Made by a program: the position numbers and the translations under genes | The notes under the pieces: model-generated | The model's input: only the letters and a program-made list of their open reading frames with translations | What the model was told of the DNA's origin: nothing | Database searches by the model: none | Origin: Granulosicoccus sp045106195 | GTDB lineage: Bacteria > Pseudomonadota > Gammaproteobacteria > Granulosicoccales > Granulosicoccaceae | Direction of reading: 5' to 3' | DNA: 64,000 nt | NCBI GenBank assembly: GCA_045106195.1 | Contig: JBGCEH010000009.1 | Span: 496,001 to 560,000 of the forward strand | Shown here: one piece after another, positions 8,428 through 15,708 of the stretch | Layout: each line of letters opens with the position of its first letter | Position numbering within the stretch: the stretch's first letter is position 1

Positions 8428-8622
8428 TTACCCGGTTCTGAGAATAGCCTGTCTGAGCGCTTCTTCGCGCGATACAGGCTGCAGACGAATGGGAGTAGCT
8501 TGCGAACTAGCCACCAACACCGGTCGGGTTCTTGGCTCAGTGGCTTTTGCTGACGTGCGAGCACTGGTCGAATTGTGATAGAAATCGAGTGTTTCAACAG
8601 ATGCGCTATTTGAAGAGCTCAT
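8428..8622 (-). CDS. Small hypothetical protein (64 aa)
   Basis: Not recognised. It has an ATG start preceded by AAGG with a 7-base spacer, which is a good ribosome site. The sequence is Ser/Thr/Ala-rich at the N-terminus and ends with an amphipathic PVSREEALRQAILRTG. No membrane segment or signal is visible. A strong hairpin sits just past its stop. The alternative overlapping frame on the same strand (8331-8597) lacks such a start site. Existence is plausible, not proven. Confidence 0.42.
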   Translation of the reverse strand: MSSSNSASVETLDFYHNSTSARTSAKATEPRTRPVLVASSQATPIRLQPVSREEALRQAILRTG

Positions 8623-8996
8623 GATATTACCTTTTTTGTAAAAAAGTGGGTGAGCGAGTTGTTTTCGCCATATCGCTATAGTGCGGGTGTGAGTGTTGAG
8701 TCACAACGTCCAGCGGTGAACTTTCGAGTATCTAAAAGGGTAGGTATTAAACTATACTTTCAAGTGGTTAATTTCAGATTATTTTAATATTCCTCGTTCG
8801 GTATGGTTACGCGACCAATTCTCTTGCGATGACTTTCAGCAGAAACGTTTCCCGCTCAATAGAAAGCCCTTTCTTGTCGCTATCAGAATTTACAGACTCG
8901 TTGTGAGCAATGGCGTGGTGAATATCCATCCATATCGGCGACATGCCATTTCGGCCGGCGATATATCGGGATGAAACGCCGTTTTCAAATGTCGCA
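8623..8996. other. Gene-poor stretch between a small ORF and modF
   Basis: This is an AT-richer stretch of 374 bases. It contains the promoter side of the 64-aa gene (8623 upwards) and the 3' side of modF. An open frame on the minus strand (8807-9079) overlaps the modF end. It is not supported by a ribosome site or a recognisable family. No RNA gene or repeat was seen. Confidence 0.5.
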
Positions 8997-10463
8997 TCAA
9001 GTGACACCTGCAGTAGCACGCACATGAGTCGGTTCAAGTGCAAGGTAATTTCCGATACCTGCAATCCTGTCGTTGGCATGATGGTTCACGTACAGGACGG
9101 TGGTCGTCAAGCTGCCACAAATTCTTTCGATCAAAGCCAGCACCAGTTGCCTGTTCATGTCATCAAGCCCAAGGCAAGGCTCATCCAGAATGAGCAAAGG
9201 CGGATGCTTGACCATCGCCCGGGCAATCAGTAACAAACGCTTTTCCCCGTGGGACAACTTGTTGAACGGGGTATCTGCTCTGTCGCCCATACCCAACAAC
9301 TCAAGCCATAAATCAGCGATTTTGCGCTGATTGTCAGTGTATTTGCTATACAAACCGATACTGTCGTAAAAGCCCGAAATAATAACGTTTCGCAAGCTTG
9401 TACTAACCCGGTATTCCCATTGCAAAGCGGTGGATACATAGCCAATAAACTGCTTGATTTGCCAGATGGTCTCGCCGTGACCACGTTGATATCCGAACAC
9501 ATGGATGTCATTGACGTAACACTGAGGATGATCGCCCGTTATCAGCGACAACAGACCGGTCTTGCCACTGCCATTCGGTCCGGTAAGCTGCCAATGCTCA
9601 CCTGCCTTGATGGTCCAGGACAAATCCTTGAAAATAACAGTATCGCCGTATTTGATAGTGGCATCTGTTATTCGTACAAGCGGCTGCGCAGAATCAAGCT
9701 CGGGCAAGGTAAATGCGGGGTCTGCCGGTGGAACAGTCAAGTCGCTGGTCTTCAGGTGGAGTAACTGATAGAGCCCTTCAAATGCTGCCTTGTCAGCACG
9801 TTCAACCATTGAAACCAACCGCCCTTCGTCGACATAGGCGATATGCGACACAAAATCCGGACACTCATCAAATCTATTCAGCACCAAAACCATAGGCAGA
9901 CTTGATGAGAGCTCTTGCAGGTGTTCCAGCAACATCTGATGCGTATTGGCATCAAGCCCGTCAAACGGCTCGTCCAGAACCAGTAGTGCCGGATCACTGG
10001 TTAACGCCCTGATCAGCATGACCTTACGCGTCTCTCCCGTAGACAACTTGCGAAAAGAGCGATCCATGAGATGACTGATGCCAAACTGCTCCGCCAGCTG
10101 CCCGGCAAGCACTGTATCGACACTGACCGCGTCGATGATCTCTAGCACTGGTGTACCTTCCGAGATCACATCCATGATGTCTGCGTCATCTTTTCGTAGT
10201 TCGGCTGCGATCAATTCTGCCTGCGCTTCATAGGATACGATGGCGACGCGTTCCGGCAAACCATTTAAGGTGCCTTGGGTGACATCACCAGCACCGACAA
10301 GCACAGCTGCCAACGCTGATTTCCCTGAACCGTTGGTACCGCTAATCATCCATTGCTGGCCAGCATTGATCTGCCAACAGATATCGTGCAATTGAAACTG
10401 CTCGTCGAAGTCAACATCAAGCTGATCGAAGATTACAGGGTTGTTCAAGCGCTGAGTATTCAT
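8997..10463 (-). CDS. modF: ModF-type twin ATP-binding cassette protein
   Basis: A 488-aa cytoplasmic protein with two ABC ATPase modules. Module 1 has Walker A GTNGSGKS, signature LSTGETRKVMLIRAL and LVLDEPFDGLD. Module 2 has GPNGSGKTGLLSL, LSHGEKRLLLIARAM and LLILDEPCLGLD. The segment NVIISGFYDSIGLY is typical of ModF (PhrA), which in Escherichia coli lies beside the molybdate transporter genes and is linked to molybdate use by sequence only. No modABC genes are here. The ATG at 10463 is chosen; a TTG at 10493 would add 10 residues. Confidence 0.85.
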   Translation of the reverse strand: MNTQRLNNPVIFDQLDVDFDEQFQLHDICWQINAGQQWMISGTNGSGKSALAAVLVGAGDVTQGTLNGLPERVAIVSYEAQAELIAAELRKDDADIMDVISEGTPVLEIIDAVSVDTVLAGQLAEQFGISHLMDRSFRKLSTGETRKVMLIRALTSDPALLVLDEPFDGLDANTHQMLLEHLQELSSSLPMVLVLNRFDECPDFVSHIAYVDEGRLVSMVERADKAAFEGLYQLLHLKTSDLTVPPADPAFTLPELDSAQPLVRITDATIKYGDTVIFKDLSWTIKAGEHWQLTGPNGSGKTGLLSLITGDHPQCYVNDIHVFGYQRGHGETIWQIKQFIGYVSTALQWEYRVSTSLRNVIISGFYDSIGLYSKYTDNQRKIADLWLELLGMGDRADTPFNKLSHGEKRLLLIARAMVKHPPLLILDEPCLGLDDMNRQLVLALIERICGSLTTTVLYVNHHANDRIAGIGNYLALEPTHVRATAGVT

Positions 10464-10547
10464 GAAACGCGGGAGGGTTCTGTGGTTTATCAATAACCTT
10501 TATCAATAAACAGGGTTGGGACTCTTCGTATTGTCGATGTCAGCATC

Positions 10548-10569
10548 TATCCCCGCTTTCGCGGGGATA
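10548..10569. repeat. REP-like palindrome after ilvC
   Basis: A perfect 9-bp inverted repeat (TATCCCCGC / GCGGGGATA) around the loop TTTC lies 60 bases past the ilvC stop. It has the form of the short palindromic extragenic repeats scattered in many proteobacterial genomes. There is no U-tract, so it is probably not an intrinsic terminator, though it may stabilise the ilvC mRNA end. Only one copy occurs in this window. Confidence 0.55.
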
Positions 10570-10628
10570 ACTAAGGCAGGGATTACGTGCGCGTTCTTTC
10601 CAACGTATGGAAGACTAAGGGAAAGGCC

Positions 10629-12104
10629 TCAGACGATTCGCTTCATATCTGCCATGTAGCCGCGAAGTTCGGCTCCGATAGCCTCTACCGGGTGCGATCT
10701 GATAGCATGATTGACTTCAATGAGACGGGCATTGTCTACGCCATTGTCTGCGTTTTCAAGACCGCGTCCGATAACATCGCTCTTTATCGGTTTCATGAAA
10801 TCCTTAAGCAACGGTACGCATGCGTGATTGTATAAATAACAACCGTACTCCGCTGTATCCGATATGGTGGCGTTCATCTCGTACAACTTCTTGCGCGCAA
10901 TGGTGTTGGCAATGAGCGGGGTTTCGTGCAATGACTCGTAGTATGCAGAATCAGCAATGATGCCAGCCGATGTCATGGTTTCGAATGCAAGCTCTACTCC
11001 GGCCTTGACCATGGCCACCATCAGAATGCCGTTGTCAAAATATTCCTGCTCGGATATCTCAACATCACCTGCGGGTGTTTTTTCGAAGGCAGTTTCTGCC
11101 GTTTCTGCCCGCCAGTTTAATAGGTCCTTATCGTCATTTGCCCAGTCCGCCATCATAGTTTTGGAAAAATGCCCAGTCATGATGTCATCCTGATGCTTTT
11201 GATAGAGAGGACGCATGATGTCTTTCATATCCTCTGCCAGATCAAATGCCTTGATTTTCGCAGGATTTGACAAACGGTCCATCATGTTGGTCACGCCACC
11301 ATATTTCAGAGCCTCGGTCGTGGTCTCCCAGCCATACTGTATGAGCTTTGAGGCGTAGCCCGCATCAATGCCCTCGTCTATCATTTTATCGAAACATAAA
11401 AGCGAGCCGGTTTGCAGCATGCCGCAAAGAATGGTCTGCTCGCCCATCAAATCTGATTTAACCTCGGCAATGAACGAGGACATCAGTACACCTGCCTTGT
11501 GCCCACCAGTGCCGACAGCATAAGCTTTGGCCATAGCCAGTCCCTCGCCGTTAGGGTCATTGTCTTCATGAACAGCTATCAGTGTCGGCACACCAAAACC
11601 ACGAACATACTCTGCTCGAACTTCCGAACCCGGACATTTGGGAGCAACCATGATGACCGTCAGATCATCGCGAATCTGCATACCTTCCTCCACGATATTA
11701 AAACCATGGGAATAGGAAAGGCACGCGCCTTTTTTCATCAACGGCATTACGGCGTTGACAACAGGGGTATGCTGCTTGTCCGGTGTCAAGTTGAGAACGA
11801 TGTCGGCGGTAGGAATCAATTCCTCATAGGTGCCGACAGTGAAACCATTCTCGGTCGCGTTCTTCCATGACTGACGCTTTTCCGCAATAGCCTGCTCACG
11901 CAAGGTGTAGGACACATCCAGACCGCTGTCACGCAGGTTGAGCCCTTGATTGAGTCCCTGGGCACCACAGCCTATGACCACCATCTTTTTTCCCTTGAGC
12001 GCATTGACGCCATCGTCGAACTCGTCAAGGTGCATGAAGCGGCACTTCGCCAGCTGAGCGAGCTGCTCGCGCAAGGACAATGAATTGAAGTAGTTATTGG
12101 ACAT
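10629..12104 (-). CDS. ilvC: Ketol-acid reductoisomerase, class II (long form)
   Basis: NADPH and Mg-dependent enzyme turning acetolactate or acetohydroxybutyrate into dihydroxy acids in valine, leucine and isoleucine synthesis. Its 491 aa match the enterobacterial long form with a duplicated C-terminal knotted domain. N domain: KKMVVIGCGAQGLNQGLNLRDSGLDVSYTLRE, with the NADP loop. Metal and substrate residues lie in APKCPGSEVRAEYVRGFGVP and DLMGEQTILCG. It is preceded by GAGAG and is divergent from ilvY across 104 bases, the classic gammaproteobacterial arrangement. Confidence 0.97.
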   Translation of the reverse strand: MSNNYFNSLSLREQLAQLAKCRFMHLDEFDDGVNALKGKKMVVIGCGAQGLNQGLNLRDSGLDVSYTLREQAIAEKRQSWKNATENGFTVGTYEELIPTADIVLNLTPDKQHTPVVNAVMPLMKKGACLSYSHGFNIVEEGMQIRDDLTVIMVAPKCPGSEVRAEYVRGFGVPTLIAVHEDNDPNGEGLAMAKAYAVGTGGHKAGVLMSSFIAEVKSDLMGEQTILCGMLQTGSLLCFDKMIDEGIDAGYASKLIQYGWETTTEALKYGGVTNMMDRLSNPAKIKAFDLAEDMKDIMRPLYQKHQDDIMTGHFSKTMMADWANDDKDLLNWRAETAETAFEKTPAGDVEISEQEYFDNGILMVAMVKAGVELAFETMTSAGIIADSAYYESLHETPLIANTIARKKLYEMNATISDTAEYGCYLYNHACVPLLKDFMKPIKSDVIGRGLENADNGVDNARLIEVNHAIRSHPVEAIGAELRGYMADMKRIV

Positions 12105-12183
12105 AGTGATCTCTCGTCAGGATACGGGAGGCAAGATAACGTAAATGTCATATCCAGTAAATTGATATATTTAAAACACCTTA

Positions 12184-12198
12184 TTGCACAAACTGCAA
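12184..12198. promoter_or_regulatory. Probable IlvY operator in the ilvC-ilvY intergenic region
   Basis: TTGCA-CAAAC-TGCAA is a perfect 5-bp inverted repeat with a T-N11-A core, the usual LysR-type recognition form. It also resembles the TTGCAA-type IlvY operator of enterobacteria. It lies 10 bases upstream of the ilvY start, as expected for autoregulation plus inducer-dependent activation of the divergent ilvC. Read from sequence only. Confidence 0.6.
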
Positions 12199-12208
12199 CA
12201 CAAGCAAC

Positions 12209-13108
12209 ATGAACCCGAGAATTCTTCATCAATTTCTGGCTTTGGCAGATTCACTGCACTACGGCCGGGCAAGCGTTACTGCCAATGTAAGCCTGTCGAC
12301 CCTGTCTCGCAGTATTCGTCAGCTGGAGGTCGAACTGGGCGTGGATTTGTTCAATCGAGACAATCGCTCGGTCAGCCTCACGGCCAAAGGACATGTGTTT
12401 GAGCAATATGCCCGGGATGCACTGGTTAAGTTCAATATGCTGAAACATCAGCTCAGCGATGCCGGAGGGCCATTAAAAGGCGAGCTCAGCCTCTACTGCT
12501 CCGTTACAGCCAGCCATAGTATTCTTTTCGATCTGCTTGAACGTTTCAGACCCGACTTTCCGGAGGTCGAGATCAAGCTGCAGACAGGTGATCCGGAGGA
12601 TGCCATTAACCGCATAGTGGCGGGTAATGAAGACATTACCATCGCTGCACACCCCAGGAGCCTGCCGCGTGGCGTAATCTACAGACCGATGTTGAGCTCG
12701 CCACTTTTATTCATTGCCCCCGTGCAGCAAATTGACCCGGATATTCCCGGGCCCGATCCTGGACAGGCTATAAAGTGGGCGGACGTTCCAATGATCCTGT
12801 CCACCAGCGGGATTGCAAGAGCACGTCTCGATGTCTGGTTCAAGGCGAGAAAAGTAAGCCCCAGAATCTACGCTCAGGTGGCAGGTAACGAGGCGATTGT
12901 GAGCATGGTCAGCCTGGGCCTGGGCGTTGGTGTGGTACCGGAAATCGTGCTGCAGAACAGTCCGTTGGCTCACCGGGTCAGGGTCATGGATGTCGAGCCG
13001 GAATTGAAACCTTTTGCCCTTGGATTGTTCACATTAAGGAGAAGTATGTCCAATCCTCTCGTTCGAGCCTTCTGGGAATCCAGTGAAAAACCGGCGAACA
13101 GCACCTAA
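12209..13108 (+). CDS. ilvY: LysR-type activator of ilvC
   Basis: A 299-aa cytoplasmic regulator. The N-terminal winged HTH (MNPRILHQFLALADSLHYGRAS, STLSRSIRQLEVELGVDLFNRDNRSVSLTAKG) is followed by a substrate-binding domain. LSLYCSVTASHSILFDLLERFR and EIKLQTGDPEDAINRI are typical IlvY segments. In enterobacteria IlvY senses acetolactate and acetohydroxybutyrate and switches on ilvC. The divergent neighbour and the T-N11-A palindrome support the same circuit here. Confidence 0.93.
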   Translation: MNPRILHQFLALADSLHYGRASVTANVSLSTLSRSIRQLEVELGVDLFNRDNRSVSLTAKGHVFEQYARDALVKFNMLKHQLSDAGGPLKGELSLYCSVTASHSILFDLLERFRPDFPEVEIKLQTGDPEDAINRIVAGNEDITIAAHPRSLPRGVIYRPMLSSPLLFIAPVQQIDPDIPGPDPGQAIKWADVPMILSTSGIARARLDVWFKARKVSPRIYAQVAGNEAIVSMVSLGLGVGVVPEIVLQNSPLAHRVRVMDVEPELKPFALGLFTLRRSMSNPLVRAFWESSEKPANST

Positions 13109-13567
13109 TGATCGTTTGATTTGAGTCCTAACAACAAATTTTGATTCAGTTTTCAGATTAAATTCATGTAAACAATAACAATTAGCTGCCACTATTACCC
13201 GCGCAAAACAACTAAATGAGACTATGCTCTGCAGTGATGATTGCTGGCAAGTCGACATTTTATCGAGAGGGTAGCGTCGGATTGTCCGGCGCACGGCTCA
13301 CGTTGATGTTAAGAATCAAGAATGTACCCCGCTCGATTGCACTATTTTTCATCGAGGTTAAGGTTTGAAGCCATGATATTCCATCAAATGTTGACGTTCA
13401 CGAATGGACCACAACTCGCCTACGACAATGTGACCGGAGTTCGTTTTTCGTAATCAACAACCGGCTAGCCTGACGTTATGGCCTTTTCATATTCAACCAT
13501 CATTGCAGGGCAGGATTCGGTGTGCAGCCGTTTCTGCACCCAGTAGGACGACAACGCTATTAGAACC
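13109..13567. other. Intergenic stretch without a supported gene
   Basis: The 459 bases between ilvY and the first CotH gene are AT-rich at the left and mixed at the right. No credible coding frame, tRNA, repeat or terminator was found. The right half presumably holds the promoter of the CotH gene. Confidence 0.5.
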
Positions 13568-15460
13568 ATGAAGACAATGACACTGCCAGTGGCCGCAGCA
13601 ATCCTCCTGGCGCTGAGCGCATGTAGCAATAGTGATCGAGGCATCCCGCCTGTGCAAAGTGACGAGGCTGAACCGCCAGCATCGCCCGCACCTGAAGCGC
13701 CCGCACCTGAAGCGCCATCAGCGCCTCAGACTCCTCCTGCCACGCCTGCGCCGGAAATACCTACTACCGATAATCCTTCCCCGCCCAATGGTGATTCGGG
13801 GCTAACCGTCGACCCCCCTGTTTATAGAAATAACAGCGTGTTTGTTCCGCACCCCACCGATATCGGTGATTACAACGCATTCTACTCACAGGACGGTTAC
13901 GAGACGGTCAACGTTGTCCGGATGGACATCCGAATCCCCAACACTGTGCAAGGCATCTGCACCATCGACGACCAATCGGGTTGCACATTGGCCGATGTGA
14001 TTGCGGACATCAACGGTAACGACGATTTCAAGGTGGAAATTCCTGTACATGCATCAGGACTCGACTTGCCGGATGATGGTTCAGTCAACAATGCAACACT
14101 TCGACAGCGTGGCAACACAGCTCGTTTCGGTCCTCAGAAGTCATTCCGGCTGAAGTTGGATAGCAAGGAAAATCTGTGGAGGAACGAGCGACGCTTGCAA
14201 CTCAACAAAAACCCCTTCGAACCAACTCGATACAAGAACAAACTGGCCTTTGATCTCTTTCAGAATGTGCCGCACTTTCCATCGCTTCGCACGCAATTCG
14301 TCAACCTGTGGATTGACAACGGACAAGGTCCGGAAGACTTCGGGTTGTTCACCCACACTGAATTCGTGGGCAAGGAATACGTGGCAAACCGCGTTCTCGG
14401 CGAAGACGACAATCTGTACAAGATCGAATTTTTCCGCTTTTCACAGGGAGACCTTAATAGCGTTCAGGTAAAAGAGAACGGCAAACCGTTGGACAAGGAG
14501 GCCTTTGCTTCGCGTCTGGAGATCGAAAATGGCGATGATCACCGCGCACTGGTGACCATGCTCGAAGCCATGGTAGATCCCACTCGTACACTTGACTCGG
14601 TTATCGAAGAGCATTTCAATCGAAACAATCTGCTTACTTGGCTTGCAACCAACCTGATCCTGAGGCAAGCCGATGCCATTACGCATAACTTCTATCTCTA
14701 TAACCCCGCGGGTACCGAACGATTCTATATCCTACCGTGGGACTACGACGGCACATTCGAACCTGAGCAAGTGCTAACAAACTCTTTCGACAACTCGCAA
14801 TTGCAGAAACGCAAATTCTACGGATACGCTCGTGGTCTCTACAGTGAGCTGGTTGAGCGTTTCTACCGCGAACCCGGTGCCCACGACCTGCTCGTGAGAG
14901 CGATCGACGAATTACGCGCCAACTACTACAGTGATGAACAAATCCTGGAACGGGCCACGGCCCTCAACAATGCGGTAGAACCTTTTCTCACGAGACTTCC
15001 CGATAGCAACCACGTCAATTTTGCAGCAAACAGCCCAGAACGACTCGTATCGGTTATCAATCAGAATTATAATGATATAATCAACAATTACGGTATTCCG
15101 ATGGAACCGACAGTCCTCGGAGACCCACAGATAGACGCTTCAGGTATTCTGCAACTGGAGTGGGAACCTGCGTTCGACGTAACCGGCGCCAATACACTCA
15201 CCTACGATCTGATCATATCGTCGTCGCCTTTTTTCGAACCCGACAATACGGTATTCAGCATCGATGGAATCCCCGATGTGCGTAATGGCCTGGTGTCATA
15301 CCCTGTCAACACAACCAGTCTTCCATCGGGCCGTGTTTACGTGCGAATCGTCGCCCGTGGCAGCACTGACCCACAACGTATCTGGCAAACCAATAACAAT
15401 TTCTATCGTCTCGACGATGGTACCGACCTGTTTGGCATGCTGGCTGTTGACTTGCCGTGA
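13568..15460 (+). CDS. CotH-family lipoprotein, copy 1
   Basis: A 630-aa protein with a lipoprotein signal (AAAILLALSAC, Cys 19 acylated). It continues with a Pro/Ala/Glu-rich linker of about 70 residues, then a CotH-type kinase-like fold. Hallmarks are NNATLRQRGNTARFGPQKSFRLKLD, LQLNKNPFEPTRYKNKLAFDL, RTQFVNLWID, GLFTHTEFVGKEY and ILPWDYDGTFE. A beta-rich C-terminal domain (WEPAFDVTGANTLTYDLIIS) resembles fibronectin type III. CotH of Bacillus spores phosphorylates coat proteins; relatives in Gram-negatives are poorly known. It is a close paralogue of the lipoprotein at 22160-24244, which lies in the opposite orientation. A terminator follows its stop. Confidence 0.85.
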   Translation: MKTMTLPVAAAILLALSACSNSDRGIPPVQSDEAEPPASPAPEAPAPEAPSAPQTPPATPAPEIPTTDNPSPPNGDSGLTVDPPVYRNNSVFVPHPTDIGDYNAFYSQDGYETVNVVRMDIRIPNTVQGICTIDDQSGCTLADVIADINGNDDFKVEIPVHASGLDLPDDGSVNNATLRQRGNTARFGPQKSFRLKLDSKENLWRNERRLQLNKNPFEPTRYKNKLAFDLFQNVPHFPSLRTQFVNLWIDNGQGPEDFGLFTHTEFVGKEYVANRVLGEDDNLYKIEFFRFSQGDLNSVQVKENGKPLDKEAFASRLEIENGDDHRALVTMLEAMVDPTRTLDSVIEEHFNRNNLLTWLATNLILRQADAITHNFYLYNPAGTERFYILPWDYDGTFEPEQVLTNSFDNSQLQKRKFYGYARGLYSELVERFYREPGAHDLLVRAIDELRANYYSDEQILERATALNNAVEPFLTRLPDSNHVNFAANSPERLVSVINQNYNDIINNYGIPMEPTVLGDPQIDASGILQLEWEPAFDVTGANTLTYDLIISSSPFFEPDNTVFSIDGIPDVRNGLVSYPVNTTSLPSGRVYVRIVARGSTDPQRIWQTNNNFYRLDDGTDLFGMLAVDLP

Positions 15461-15472
15461 ATTGACTCGCCC

Positions 15473-15507
15473 TTCTGCCCCCGTGCTGTTGCAGGCAGGA
15501 TTTTTTT
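15473..15507 (+). terminator. Rho-independent terminator after CotH copy 1
   Basis: A 7-bp stem (15473-15479 with 15494-15500, one wobble) with an inner TGC/GCA extension is followed by seven T residues at 15501-15507. It lies 12 bases after the CotH stop codon. Confidence 0.7.
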
Positions 15508-15708
15508 ACTGGTCTGGATAGAGAAACCTTTTCCTGTCGCAAAGTGACAGACCAGCGCCGCTATGGATATGGGGTGGAGCTGGGTCAGCCTCCTGGAAAT
15601 GGTTATAGTTGCCGCGGACGGCAGATGCGATAAACACGTATCTGTCAACCGGCACTTCTGTCGTTCTCGACGGGTCAAGTAACAACGAATCAGCGAGTCC
15701 TTGCGCCA

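Noticed and set aside
8807..9079. Minus-strand 90-codon frame overlapping the modF end
   Set aside because: No ribosome site, no family, and it begins inside a solid gene.
10548..10569. REP-like hairpin as ilvC intrinsic terminator
   Set aside because: The stem is followed by mixed sequence, not by T residues, on the ilvC strand.
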